Shown here one piece after another: positions 19,190-28,901 of a stretch of 64,000 bases of DNA. The stretch's first letter is position 1, and the number at the start of each line of letters is the position of its first letter. The notes under the pieces are model-generated. The model was given only the letters and a program-made list of their open reading frames with translations, had not been told where the DNA came from and made no database searches. Origin of the DNA: Actinomycetota bacterium (GTDB lineage Bacteria > Actinomycetota > Geothermincolia > Geothermincolales > RBG-13-55-18); assembly GCA_014360645.1 (NCBI GenBank), contig JACIXD010000005.1, forward strand, positions 1-64,000. The letters are read 5' to 3'. Both the position numbers and the translations under genes were made by a program.

Positions 19190-19901
19190 GAGAGAAACTC
19201 TAACAGAAAGAACGCGGGGAAGGAACGACGCTTCTCGCGCGCCCGGCCGCCTTCTCCCCTCTCTCCCCTCTTCCCCGTCTCCCCCCTCCCCTTCGCTTCG
19301 GAGACCAGACGTAATGTCATGTTCACCGGATCGAACATTCGGGAGATCGTCCCTTTCTTTTTTTACCGAATCTGCCCGGTTTGCGAGGATGATGGGATGG
19401 CCTCTCGATCTGTCTAAACCCGGAAGGCGGCTGCCGAGGCGGCTCTACATACCTCACGCGATACGCGGGACGGGTGCGGGGATGCAGCGATGCTTCCAGC
19501 GACGAAAGCGGGGAGATATCGTCTTCGACTTCTGGTTGGCGCGTGGGGGCAAGGCGGGAACGGGCGCCCCTGTTCCTGGTCGAGTACCCCATCTATACTG
19601 CACATCGGGGCACGCCGCTCGCGAGAGCAGGGTGGGCAGGCGGAGTCCTCGCGCTGGATCGCTCATCTCCTCCGGGACAAGACCGAGCCCCGGCCCGTGT
19701 TCACCTCCCTTGACCCGAATTTTCGTAGTAGAACTCCAGGCTGACCCCATAAACCCGGCAACAACAAGAGGGTTGTGCGCGTTCTATCCGCCCGGAACGG
19801 AAAGGACCTTCCGCCGCGATACGCCGGTCCTGTAAGGTTGAACGGGAGTCCTGCCGAAATAGGATTACGTCACGGACCTCTTTCCGCGGAGGTATGGCGG
19901 T
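19190..19901. other. Non-coding interval between larA and the 19902 gene
   Basis: No reading frame here has a plausible start site or a recognisable product. The only distinct element is the 14-bp word GGCTGACCCCATAA at 19739-19752, which recurs at 20660-20673 on the other side of the next gene. The early part may contain the promoter of the divergent larA. Confidence 0.5.
19739..19752 (+). repeat. 14-bp direct repeat flanking the 19902-20474 gene (left copy)
   Basis: GGCTGACCCCATAA is identical and in the same orientation at 20660-20673. The TGACCCC part also ends the 25-bp repeats that flank the 435-1609 genes, and a GGGGTCAG word stands at 11042-11049. Confidence 0.55.
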
Positions 19902-20474
19902 ATGACGGCGATAGCGGTCCTGGGGTGGGACGCGCTGGTGAGCGATCCCGACGGTCTCGACCTCAGGGACGGCGTATGGCACGAGGACGGGCCCGAGCTT
20001 CCCGTGGAGCTCGCTTACGTGAACCCGCGTCGGGCCCTGGTCCCGGTATTGTGCCGCGGCGCCGGCCTGGTGAGGGTCCTGTGGGCCTACATGGGAACGG
20101 AAACCGTGGGCGAGGCGGTCTGGAGCCTCTCCCAGGCCGAGGGCTCCAAGCCCGAGAACGTGGGTTTTCTCGACCTCAAGACGGGCGAGCACTGGTGCCG
20201 CACCGTGGACGAGCACCTTCCCGACATCCGCGCGTGGGCGGAGGGGAAGAACGCCGCCGGGGAACGCATAGAGGTGGTGATCTGGAGCGACCTCAAGCCC
20301 AACTTCGAGAGGAAGGCGCGGCGCGATCTCAGCGCCGAGAACGTCATCGCCTACCTGAAGAACCTGCGCCCCGAGTTCAAGGACCATGCCAGGCAATACC
20401 TGGCAAATATACCGCAGCACATCGACACCGCTATCGTTGGCGCCATAAGGGGTGTCTGGAAAGAGATCTGGTAG
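19902..20474 (+). CDS. Hypothetical protein resembling gamma-glutamylcyclotransferase-fold proteins
   Basis: The protein has 190 residues beginning MTAIAVLGWDALVSDPDGLD. The start is reminiscent of the GWGSLIWDP opening of a family of uncharacterised GGCT-like (BtrG-like) proteins. The later blocks ELPVELAYVNPRRALVPVLC and VVIWSDLKPNFERK also fit the pattern I associate with that family. The usual Gly-Ser of the opening is Asp-Ala here, so catalysis is uncertain. CGGAGG lies 12-17 bases upstream of the ATG. The gene is isolated and flanked by a 14-bp direct repeat. Confidence 0.55.
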   Translation: MTAIAVLGWDALVSDPDGLDLRDGVWHEDGPELPVELAYVNPRRALVPVLCRGAGLVRVLWAYMGTETVGEAVWSLSQAEGSKPENVGFLDLKTGEHWCRTVDEHLPDIRAWAEGKNAAGERIEVVIWSDLKPNFERKARRDLSAENVIAYLKNLRPEFKDHARQYLANIPQHIDTAIVGAIRGVWKEIW

Positions 20475-21230
20475 GCGCAAACTGTCCCCTTTGCGCACCT
20501 CTCTCCCGTGCGGCTGTCGTGCCTGGGGTTTTCGGGCAACGAGGGGGAGAGGAAGAGTTTGGTCTTAGCGAGAATGTGAGGCGGCGTCGATCCAGCCCGG
20601 CAGTCTGCTCGTCGCAGTCGGAGCGCAATGCCGGGCGAGGAAAAGTGTCCCATGTCCGGGGCTGACCCCATAAGAAAGGGAGAGGGAGAGTCGTGGTGTA
20701 ACACTCTTATCCGCACCTCTTTTGGAAGGTTAACCATCGCCTCGGTCTCCCTCTCCAATTATCTTATCGGCCTCCGAGCCCGGCGGGATTAGGGCTTTCG
20801 CCAGGGTTTTTTCGGCAACACCAATATCGCCTGCGGGCATGGCGCGGCGGCCGTGGCGGTTGCGCTTCGCCGCCCGGGCCTCCTGCGCTCTCTTTCCTGC
20901 GCGAGCGCGGAAATGGGCGCCGTAAAGCATATGCCATATTATGGTTATGCTGCCGGACAGGCATGCGCGCCTTGAAACCGCAGCCGAGAACGCCGGGGCG
21001 CGTGAAGCGGGACGTGCCGCAGCGAACACAAAGTGGCAGCCCGCCGTAAGGGCATAAATACCGGAAAGCCACGAGCGAGAAAAGAGGGCGACTTGACCGG
21101 GGCAAGACGCGTCAATCCTTTGTGCGCGAAAGCGAAGACCCCCTTTTCCGGTTACGTCGCTAAGCCAGAGGGGGCACTTGTCTGGTGGTGACCGAGGATC
21201 GAGGGCATGGTCCCTCCCTGAACCCGCGCC
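20475..21230. other. Non-coding interval of about 750 bases
   Basis: I find no convincing gene or RNA here. The right-hand copy of the 14-bp word GGCTGACCCCATAA is at 20660-20673. Translations of the open frames in this stretch are low-complexity and Arg/Pro-rich, as expected of GC-rich non-coding DNA. Confidence 0.5.
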
Positions 21231-23555
21231 CTATATTCGGGCCCCCAGGTCCGTCTCCAGGAGCTCCAGCAAGGCCAACGCGGCCTGCTTGTTCAGGGGC
21301 TCGTTGCCGCTGCCGCACTTGGGAGAATGGATGCAGGAAGGGCAGCCCTCCTTGCAGCGGCAGCTGCGCACCATCTCGCGGGTGGCCCGCAGGTGGGCGG
21401 AGGCCATCTCGAAGCCGCGGGCGGATATGCCCACTCCGCCCGGATAGGCATCGTAGATGAACACGGTGGCCTGCCCGGTATCGGGATGGCCCGAGGTGGA
21501 CATGCCGCCGATGTCCCAGCGGTCGCACATGGCGAAGAGGGGGAGCATGGCGATGGCGGCGTGTTCCAGGGCGTGCAGCCCTCCGGCCAGGGAGTACTCA
21601 TCCAAGCCCAGCGCGGCCAGGCGATGCGGGGGCAGGGTGTACCACACGGCACGCGTGGCCAGCACCTGGGTGGGGAGGTCCAGCGCCAGGGTCTCCAGGA
21701 CCTCGTGGGTGACCATGCGGCGCCGCTGGTAGGCATAGACCCTGGTGGACACCTCCACCTCCCCGTAGTGCAGGGCGCAGGCCCCCGTAGCCGCCGCCCG
21801 TCCCTTTTCCTCGGAGAGCACCGACACGTCGGTGTTGTCCATGGGGTTGGTGTAGTAGTCGAGCTGCACCCCGCGCACCAAGGCCACCATGCGTTCCAGG
21901 TCCAGCTCCTCCACCAGGTAGGACTCGCCCTGGTGGAGATAGATCGCCCCCGGATGCACATGGAAAAAACTGGTGGCCTCTTCCACCGTGCCCAGCAGGC
22001 TGCCGGTATCGCTCTCCACGATGCTGATGAGGGAGCCGGAGGCGGAACGCAGGTTGATGTCCTGGGCGGGCGCCTCGCGGCGCGCGTAATAGAAGATGCG
22101 GCCCTTGCGCCTGAGGGCACCCTCACCTTCCAGGGCCTCAAGTGCAGGGCGCATGGCGGGGCCGAAATATTCCTCGTCCTCCTCCCGCAGCGGCAGCTCG
22201 TAGGCGGCGCACGCCAGGTGAGCCGCCAGGATGCGCGGGTTCTCGCGGTCGATGACCGCCTCCTCGCAGGGGGAACCGAAGAGGAACTCGGGATGCCGCA
22301 CCAGGTACTGGTCCAGGGGGTCGTCGGCGGCGACGAGCACCGCCAGGGACTCGTCCTGCCGCCTCCCCGCCCGTCCCGCCTGCTGCCAGGTGCTGGCGAT
22401 GGTGCCCGGATAGCCGTTCATGAGGCAGGCCTCTAGCTCGCCGATGTCCACCCCCAGCTCCAGGGCGTTGGTGGTGCTCACCGCCAGCAGCTCGCCGGAG
22501 AAGAGGCGCCGCTCTATCTCCCTGCGCTGCTGGGGAAGATACCCGCCACGGTAGGCCGCGAGCCGCTCCCCCAGCTCGCGCTCGCCCTTGGCCAGGAAGC
22601 GGCGCACGTATCCGTAAACCAGCTCCGCGGCCTTGCGGGAGCGGGAAAAGGCTATGGTGCGCACCCCCAGGCGCATGAGGCGCACCAGGAGCTCGGCCGT
22701 CTCCAGGTTGGAGGAGCGGTGGATCTCCCCGCCTCCCGTTTCCAGGATGTCCGGGGGGTTCCAGAGGGCGAACACCTTGCGCCCGCGGGGCGACCAGTCG
22801 TCCTCCACCACCTCCACCTCCAGCCCCGAGAGGTTGCGCGCATGCTCGCCGGGGTTGGCGATGGTGGCGCTGGCGAAGAAGAAGCGGGGACGCGACCCGT
22901 AGAGGGCCGCCACTCGCCGCAGCCTCCTCAGCACCTGGGCGACGTGGGATCCGAAGACACCGCGCGCCACGTGGGCCTCGTCCAGGACCACGTAGCGCAG
23001 GTTGGAGAAAAAGCCTCCCCATAGCCGGTGGTTGGGAAGGATGCCGAAGTGCAGCATGTCCGGGTTGGAGAGCACCACCTGGGCCTCGCGCCGGATCCAC
23101 GACCTCAGCTCCCGCGGCGTGTCCCCGTCATAGGTGGCGGAACGCACCCCGTGCCCGTGCAGTTCCTTGAGGCTGCGCAGCTGGTCCTGGGCCAGGGCCT
23201 TGGTGGGAAAGAGGTAGAGGGCGCGTGAGGCCGGTCGTTCCAGGATCTCTTCGTAGACGGGCAGGTGGTAACATAGGCTCTTGCCGCTGGCGGTGCCGGT
23301 GGACATGATCACGTGCCGTCCCTGACGGATCAGGTCCATGGCGCGTGCCTGGTGGGGATACAGGCTGCGCACTCCCAGGCGCGCGAGGGCCTCCTTCAGC
23401 CCAGGGTGCATGTCGCGGGGGAGGTCCACCCAGGTGGCGGGGCGAGCGGGGATGATCTCCACGTGGGTCATGCGGTGTTCGTCGCCCTTTCTCGCGGAGA
23501 TTTCGGCGAGGAGCTCCTCGAACCCTCCCTGCATGCGTCCGCGGCGGCCGCTCAC
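21231..23555 (-). CDS. mrfA: MrfA-type DEAD/DEAH-box helicase with zinc-binding DUF1998/MZB domain
   Basis: The protein has 774 residues. The helicase core shows Walker A STGTASGKS, motif II VVLDEAHVARG, motif III SATIANP and motif VI QQAGRAGRRQ. The C-terminus has the four-cysteine MZB signature in SCRCKEGCPSCIHSPKCGSG followed by NEPLNK. This architecture matches the YprA/MrfA and Hrq1 helicases, 3'-5' enzymes that in Bacillus act with the nuclease MrfB in excision of mitomycin C damage. No mrfB-like exonuclease gene is beside it here. The symbol is by architecture only. Confidence 0.88.
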   Translation of the reverse strand: MSGRRGRMQGGFEELLAEISARKGDEHRMTHVEIIPARPATWVDLPRDMHPGLKEALARLGVRSLYPHQARAMDLIRQGRHVIMSTGTASGKSLCYHLPVYEEILERPASRALYLFPTKALAQDQLRSLKELHGHGVRSATYDGDTPRELRSWIRREAQVVLSNPDMLHFGILPNHRLWGGFFSNLRYVVLDEAHVARGVFGSHVAQVLRRLRRVAALYGSRPRFFFASATIANPGEHARNLSGLEVEVVEDDWSPRGRKVFALWNPPDILETGGGEIHRSSNLETAELLVRLMRLGVRTIAFSRSRKAAELVYGYVRRFLAKGERELGERLAAYRGGYLPQQRREIERRLFSGELLAVSTTNALELGVDIGELEACLMNGYPGTIASTWQQAGRAGRRQDESLAVLVAADDPLDQYLVRHPEFLFGSPCEEAVIDRENPRILAAHLACAAYELPLREEDEEYFGPAMRPALEALEGEGALRRKGRIFYYARREAPAQDINLRSASGSLISIVESDTGSLLGTVEEATSFFHVHPGAIYLHQGESYLVEELDLERMVALVRGVQLDYYTNPMDNTDVSVLSEEKGRAAATGACALHYGEVEVSTRVYAYQRRRMVTHEVLETLALDLPTQVLATRAVWYTLPPHRLAALGLDEYSLAGGLHALEHAAIAMLPLFAMCDRWDIGGMSTSGHPDTGQATVFIYDAYPGGVGISARGFEMASAHLRATREMVRSCRCKEGCPSCIHSPKCGSGNEPLNKQAALALLELLETDLGARI

Positions 23556-23564
23556 GGCTTCACG

Positions 23565-24944
23565 CTACTCTACCCTCTGGCCTTCCTTGACCTTGCCGAC
23601 CCCTTCCACCACCACGCGCTCGCCGGGGTCGAGGCCGGAGAGGACCTCTACCCACTCCTCGGACCGCACCCCCACCTCTATCTCCCTGCGGGCGGCCTTT
23701 CCGTCCACCACCACGTAGACGTAGCGGGCGCCGTCTTCATCCATCACCGCGGTCACGGGGACGGAGATGATGTCCTTTTTGCTCAACACCTTGATGTCCA
23801 CGGTGGCGTTGTATCCCAGGCGCAGGGGAATATCGGTGCGGTCCATCTCCACCACCACCGGGAAGACGGTGGATCCGGATGAGCCCGTCTTCGACTTCAC
23901 GCCCACCTGCGCCACCCTCCCGGTGAAGATGAGCTCGGGGTAGGCGTCCAGGAACACCTCCACCTCCTGGCCTTCCTGCACCTTGGGTATATCCGCCTCC
24001 TCCACCTCCGCGAGCACCCGCATGTTCTGAAGATCCACGATCTGGAAGGCGGTCTGGCCGGCGCTGAGCTTGGAGCCCACCTTGAGCTCCGCTCCCTCGC
24101 CGCCTCCACCCAGGAGCCCGCCCAGGTCCCCCCCGAGAAAAGCGCTGAGGTCGCCGAATCCGGAGACCAGCGAACCCAGCCCGCCGAGCATCTCGGTGAG
24201 CATGTCCGTGGGCAGTCCCCCCGAGGGCGCGGCGAAGACCACATAACCCGACACGGGCGCGACGATATCGGGACTCTTGGTGCCCTCCATGACGCGCTGG
24301 TAATCGTAGCGCGCCGCCTCCACCCGCGCTGCGTCGGCCGCGGCCGCGCTGGAGGGATAGCCGGAGTAGGCTATGGGGGGAGGGCCGGTACGGTTCGCCA
24401 CCGCCTCCAGGTAGTTCTGTCTTTCCTCCGCCAGCAGGGACTTGAGGAACTCCTGCTGGTCGGGGGGGAGAAAGGGCACGATGACCGGCATCATGTCCAG
24501 AAAATCCAGCACCGCCTGGTCGATCTGGCCCTGTATCTGCGTGAACGCCTGGTAGGCGTATTCCACGCTCTTGTACATGGCCAGGGAGTTGTTCCACTGG
24601 CCCCGCAGGATGTCCCCTATGGAGGCGCTGGTGAGGTAGTCGGCCTTTGCCTTGGCCGCCTGGGCCGCGAGCTCGGCCGCATCAAGGGTAGCGATGGCCT
24701 GACCGGCGGTGACGTAATCGCCCTCCTTTACGTGCAGCGCGGTGATGGTCCCGCCCACGAGGGGCTTTACGTCCACCGGCTGGGCGGCATCGAGGGTGCC
24801 GACGGCGGATACCTTCCTGCTCACGTCCCCTCTGGTCACCTCGGCGACCCTGACTCCCTCGATAGAGGAGCCGAAGCACCCCGCGCAGAGGCAGAGCAGA
24901 CCCGGCAGCAGGACGGCGGCTGCAATCCTTGCGATGACCTTCAA
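23565..24944 (-). CDS. HlyD/MacA-type efflux adaptor lipoprotein
   Basis: The protein has 459 residues. A signal sequence ends in lipobox LCAGC (about 19-23), so it is a lipoprotein outside the cytoplasmic membrane. It contains a barrel-sandwich lipoyl-like half (GGTITALHVKEGDYVTAGQA), a long alpha-hairpin (about 90-225), the second lipoyl half (SPDIVAPVSGYVVFA) and beta-barrel strands (VLAEVEEADIPKVQEGQEVE). A Gly/Leu-rich insert (about 245-285) is unusual. MacA-like proteins work with MacB-type ABC permeases. None is adjacent, so its partner must be elsewhere. It ends 10 bases from the start of the helicase gene on the same strand. Confidence 0.88.
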   Translation of the reverse strand: MKVIARIAAAVLLPGLLCLCAGCFGSSIEGVRVAEVTRGDVSRKVSAVGTLDAAQPVDVKPLVGGTITALHVKEGDYVTAGQAIATLDAAELAAQAAKAKADYLTSASIGDILRGQWNNSLAMYKSVEYAYQAFTQIQGQIDQAVLDFLDMMPVIVPFLPPDQQEFLKSLLAEERQNYLEAVANRTGPPPIAYSGYPSSAAAADAARVEAARYDYQRVMEGTKSPDIVAPVSGYVVFAAPSGGLPTDMLTEMLGGLGSLVSGFGDLSAFLGGDLGGLLGGGGEGAELKVGSKLSAGQTAFQIVDLQNMRVLAEVEEADIPKVQEGQEVEVFLDAYPELIFTGRVAQVGVKSKTGSSGSTVFPVVVEMDRTDIPLRLGYNATVDIKVLSKKDIISVPVTAVMDEDGARYVYVVVDGKAARREIEVGVRSEEWVEVLSGLDPGERVVVEGVGKVKEGQRVE

Positions 24945-25156
24945 CGCATCAAATCCTCCAGGCCATAAACCCCCAACCCCCCTGCGAGACGTGGGCCTCG
25001 TGCATCATACTATATCCGCGGGTGTTTAGGCAGTCAATGAGACCGCGGGCATGGGCACCGCGCCTATGCGTCCCACGCGCGCGGGCGCCGTTCCCAATAC
25101 CTCCGGGGGGCGGGGCGACCCACAAAATGCGTCCCACGCGCGCGGGGGCCGTTCTC

Positions 25157-27274
25157 TCACGGCAGCAACGGGAGCACGCCGGCCAGTACGGACGACGCGG
25201 CCTGGGGCGGCGCGGCCCGGCCCGCATGCATGCCCGCCATCCCGGCGGCGGTGATGAAGAGGTTCCAGTTGTAACAGGCGGCGCACAGGAAGGCCAATCC
25301 CACCATGACCGGGAAGAAGGCGAGGAAGGTGAACAGCCTACCCCAGCCGCGTGGCGGCGCCACGAAACCGGCCACGATGAGCAGCGCGCCGGCGGCGCTG
25401 ACCATCCACAGGGGCGTCCCCATGCCCGGAACGCCCGCACCGCCGGAGAAGAGGCTCCCGATGCCCGGCGAGGGCTGGATCTCCACCCCGGTCTGGCGCA
25501 GGGGAAGCACGGCCTGGAAGAGCAGGTAGGCAAGGGGGAGCAGGAGCAGGCATCCGGTCAGGATGAACATCGGACCCCTGCCGACCCTTACCGCGAGGAA
25601 GACGAGGGTGATAACGATGCCCACCGCGACCACCAGGCCCACGGTCAGGAATTCCGTGCCCTGGTAGGGCAGCATGCCCGGACCGCCCAGGAGATCTGGG
25701 CGTCCCTGCGTAAAGGCGCCCTGGTGGGTGAACATGCCGATATCCATGCCTTTCTTCCAGGAAAAAGATTCCATGAAGCTGGAGAGAGCCAGCGCCGCGC
25801 CCGCCGCCCCGACCGCCAGCAGCGCAAGGACGTCCGTGGCGCCGAAGGACTTTTCGCCCCTTGCGGCGCGGTCCCTTTTGGCGGCGCGCATGTCTCCCGG
25901 CTCCACCTCTGCCAGGGCTCCGGGCGTGAGCAGCGCCGTTTGCTCCCTGCCCTCGCGCGGCGCCGCGCGCCCGGACACCGGCGTCCTGGCCCTCACCGGG
26001 GACAGGGGGCTGCCGCATTCCTGGCAGAAGCTGTTGCCCTCCGGGTTGGGTGCATAGCATTCCGGACAGGTGACGGTGGCTCGCCTCACGGTGCGGGGCG
26101 GCGGTGGGGGCGGGGCGCCGCCGGGCACCACCTGGGTCCTCTCCGGGTCCATGGCCGGCGTCTCCCGCGCAGGCGTCTCCGTTCCCCGGGGCGGCGGCTC
26201 CGGAAGGGGCGCCGCGCCCCTTGCCTCCCCGGCGATGACGTAATCCGCCTCCGGCGGCAGGTAGTAGTCGGGGCGTTCGCGCGGCGGAGACGGGGATACC
26301 GGCAGCTCTCCGGGCCCTCGAGGGGGCTGCGGCGGTATGGTCTCCTCCAGCAGCGGCGGGCGCCCCGGGACCGCTTCGCCGCCGGAAGTCACCCCCGCCT
26401 CCACGCCGTGGGCGTCGCGAAAGGCGCCGGCACCGGGCACGGGGGCGGGAGGGGGCTGCGGCGGCCGTATGTCGGGGGCGGGCGTTGGGGCCTGTCTTTC
26501 CGTGACCGAGGGCGGTCCCGGAGCGGTAGAGGGAGCGGGCGTCTCCGGAAGCGGCGCCCCTGCCGGGGGAGCCGCATGACCCGGAGCCCCGCCGGTCCCG
26601 GGGCCTCCTTCCCGGGCGGGTGTGGTGACCGCGCTCTCGGCCGCCTCCTCGATAATGCGTATCTCCTCCACCACCGACCTTCCCGCCTCCACGCCGTGGG
26701 CGTCGCGAAAGGCGCCGGCACCGGGCACGGGGGCGGGAGGGGGCTGCGGCGGCCGTATGTCGGGGGCGGGCGGTGGGGCCTGTCTTTCCGTGACCGGCGT
26801 CGCGGCCTGACCGGGCGGTGGGGCCTGTCTTTCCGTGACCGAGGGCGGTCCCGGAGCGGTAGAGGGAGCGGGCGTCTCCGGAAGCGGCGCCCCTGCCGGG
26901 GGAGCCGCATGACCCGGAGCCCCGCCGGTCCCGGGGCCTCCTTCCCGGGCGGGTGTGGTGACCGCGCTCTCGGCCGCCTTTCCGGTCCCGGCCCGGGGCA
27001 CCGCGGGCATGGGAACGGTACGGTCCTCCGCCCCGGCAACCCGGGGCGGCGCCTCCGCAGTCCCCGCTCCTCCGGAAGAGGGGACCGTGCCGGCTACATG
27101 AACGCTGCCTCCAACGTGAGGCATCCCCTCTCCCGGCACCCCCTCTTCCCCCGCAGGCCGCGGCCTCTTCTCCAGTTGAGCGAAAGGCGCGTCCGGGAGC
27201 GGGGTCCCGCAGGACATGCAGAAAGCGGCGTCAGGCTTGTTCTTCTGGCCGCACTTCGGGCAATTCACTTCCAT
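25157..27274 (-). CDS. Membrane protein with two zinc ribbons and a Pro-rich repetitive linker
   Basis: The protein has 705 residues. It begins with a zinc ribbon (CPKCGQKNKPDAAFCMSCG). A long Pro/Ala/Gly linker (about 25-400) contains an in-frame duplicated segment. A second zinc ribbon (CPECYAPNPEGNSFCQECG) follows, then five predicted membrane helices in the last ~270 residues. It looks like a cytoplasmic sensor or scaffold head on an integral membrane domain. Similar double-ribbon membrane proteins are common in Actinomycetota and are uncharacterised. The linker's codon content is extremely GC-rich. Short direct repeats follow the stop at about 25066-25155. Confidence 0.7.
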   Translation of the reverse strand: MEVNCPKCGQKNKPDAAFCMSCGTPLPDAPFAQLEKRPRPAGEEGVPGEGMPHVGGSVHVAGTVPSSGGAGTAEAPPRVAGAEDRTVPMPAVPRAGTGKAAESAVTTPAREGGPGTGGAPGHAAPPAGAPLPETPAPSTAPGPPSVTERQAPPPGQAATPVTERQAPPPAPDIRPPQPPPAPVPGAGAFRDAHGVEAGRSVVEEIRIIEEAAESAVTTPAREGGPGTGGAPGHAAPPAGAPLPETPAPSTAPGPPSVTERQAPTPAPDIRPPQPPPAPVPGAGAFRDAHGVEAGVTSGGEAVPGRPPLLEETIPPQPPRGPGELPVSPSPPRERPDYYLPPEADYVIAGEARGAAPLPEPPPRGTETPARETPAMDPERTQVVPGGAPPPPPPRTVRRATVTCPECYAPNPEGNSFCQECGSPLSPVRARTPVSGRAAPREGREQTALLTPGALAEVEPGDMRAAKRDRAARGEKSFGATDVLALLAVGAAGAALALSSFMESFSWKKGMDIGMFTHQGAFTQGRPDLLGGPGMLPYQGTEFLTVGLVVAVGIVITLVFLAVRVGRGPMFILTGCLLLLPLAYLLFQAVLPLRQTGVEIQPSPGIGSLFSGGAGVPGMGTPLWMVSAAGALLIVAGFVAPPRGWGRLFTFLAFFPVMVGLAFLCAACYNWNLFITAAGMAGMHAGRAAPPQAASSVLAGVLPLLP
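26396..26980 (-). repeat. In-frame duplication in the Pro-rich linker
   Basis: Two near-identical segments of about 250 and 295 bases lie 288 bases apart at one end and 333 at the other. The difference is a 45-base (15-codon) insertion in the upper-coordinate copy. All offsets are multiples of three, so the reading frame of the zinc-ribbon protein is kept and the linker grows by about 100 residues. Confidence 0.85.
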
Positions 27275-27396
27275 GCCAACCTTTCCTCCGGAAACGCATA
27301 TCCTTTAAACATATGTTAACCCTCCCAGCGAAAACCATTAACGCCATCGCGGCCGGCCTCATGGCGGGAGGCTCGACCGCCGCTCTTTCTAAATGG

Positions 27397-27735
27397 TTAT
27401 CCGCGCCCGCGCAAATGTCCTTGTGCGCCGGGGATGGCGGTGCGCCATCCCGCCCGGGGAGGGGGTGGATATCCCGCGCGTCCGCGGCTTGCGGGGTAGG
27501 GGGAAGGTGGTCGAGTTATCCGCGCCCGCGCAAATGTCCTTGTGCGCCGGGGATGGCGGTGCGCCGTCCCGCCCGGGGAGGGGGTGGATATCCCGCGCGT
27601 CCGCGGCTTGCGGGGTAGGGGGAAGGTGGTCGAGTTATCCGCGCCCGCGCAAATGTCCTTGTGCGCCGGGGATGGCGGTGCGCCGTCCCGCCCGGGGAGG
27701 GGGTGGATATCCCGCGCGTCCGCGGCTTGCGGGAC
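27397..27735. repeat. 119-bp tandem repeat, nearly three copies
   Basis: TTATCCGCGCCCGCGCAAAT starts each copy at 27397, 27516 and 27635, exactly 119 bases apart. The copies are almost identical and GC-rich. They lie in the 27275-28010 gap between the zinc-ribbon gene and the uspA-like gene, where I see no gene. Confidence 0.93.
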
Positions 27736-28010
27736 AAGGGGAAGTCCCCGGGCTTGCTGTTGCGTCGCTCTTACCGTTACGGGGACGCCGGTGCGCATAC
27801 GGAGGTGGCGGCCGGAAATCCGGCGCTCATCAGTCCGTAACGCCTTGCGACGAGGTCGCGGGCGTTCATGAGAACGCGGGGCTACGGAGCGAATCAAGCC
27901 CGCATGAACGCGGCCGAGCCAGAATGCATGCAGGGCGCCCCGTCCATCCCTTCCCGTGGCGATGCCGCGCAGCTCTATCGCTCTCCAAATCCCCGCATCT
28001 CACTTCCCGC

Positions 28011-28901
28011 CTAGGCCTTGAGGACCAGGACCGGCCGCTCGCTCTCCCTGACCACCCTCTGGGCGACGCCCCCCAGAAAGCCCCCGGTGGTGCGATAACC
28101 GAAAGCCCCGATGATGATGAGGGAGGCGTTCATGTCCTCGGCCACCTGCAGTATCCACTGCGCGGGGTTGCCCTCGACCAGCTTCACGCTGACGCTCCTG
28201 CAGGAGGGGGCAAGAGAGTCGGCAAACTCCTGGAGGGCCTCCATCTCGCTCCTGGCCTTCTCCTTCCTGGCCTTGAAGGCGGCGTCCCATCCGAAGGTGG
28301 ATTTTCCCTCCTGGACGTGCAGCAGGGTCACCGGAGCGCAGAAGGATGCGGTGAAGTTTTCCAGAACAGGCTTGATCTTCTCCGCGTATTCCGAGAAGTC
28401 GTTGGCGATGAGGATGTTCTCCAACAGGAGCTTGCACACGTTCTCGCATGCGAACCCGCCGCCCTCGCCCTCGTTGACCCTGCATTGCTGGATCATCACC
28501 GGCCGGTCGGAGAGCGCCAGCACCTTTTCGCTCACGCTGCCCAGCAGGAGGCGGTTGAAGAACCCTTTGCCGTGCGCGCCCAGGTAGATGAAGTCGACGT
28601 CCTCCTCCCGGGCGGTCTCCACGATGGTCGGTGCCGGACTTCCCGCCTTGATCACCGTCTTGACCTTGTAGCCGCTCCCGTCCGTCCTCCCCGCCAGCAG
28701 CTCCATCTGCCGCCGCGCCTCTTCCTCCATGGCCGTGTAGGCCGGGCTCAGGTGCTCGCCGTACTCCGCGTGCATCTTGGCGTCGATGACGTGGAGGAGC
28801 ACCATCTCGTTCATGCCCACTCCCGCCAGCTCGCCGGCGCACTCGAGCATCCTTTCCGTAAAGGGAGAGAAGTCCACCGCAAACAAGACTTTCTTCAGCA
28901 T
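28011..28901 (-). CDS. Tandem-domain universal stress protein (UspA family)
   Basis: The protein has 296 residues with two Usp domains (about 1-145 and 160-296). The nucleotide-binding glycine pattern G-x2-G-x9-G-(S/T) appears in the first (GAHGKGFFNRLLLGSVSEKV) and a partly altered version in the second (GAFGYRTTGGFLGGVAQRVV). The last Gly of the second is followed by Val rather than Ser/Thr, so ATP binding may be limited to the first. It is a cytoplasmic stress protein of unknown specific role and appears monocistronic. Confidence 0.88.
   Translation of the reverse strand: MLKKVLFAVDFSPFTERMLECAGELAGVGMNEMVLLHVIDAKMHAEYGEHLSPAYTAMEEEARRQMELLAGRTDGSGYKVKTVIKAGSPAPTIVETAREEDVDFIYLGAHGKGFFNRLLLGSVSEKVLALSDRPVMIQQCRVNEGEGGGFACENVCKLLLENILIANDFSEYAEKIKPVLENFTASFCAPVTLLHVQEGKSTFGWDAAFKARKEKARSEMEALQEFADSLAPSCRSVSVKLVEGNPAQWILQVAEDMNASLIIIGAFGYRTTGGFLGGVAQRVVRESERPVLVLKA

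Noticed and set aside
20915-21140. A structured RNA in the gap upstream of the helicase's 3' end
   Set aside because: Some short complementary words are present, but no promoter-terminator layout or known motif was found.
25022-27319. A plus-strand frame antisense to the zinc-ribbon protein
   Set aside because: It is composed of Arg/Gly repeats created by the duplicated linker; the minus-strand product has real zinc motifs and membrane helices.
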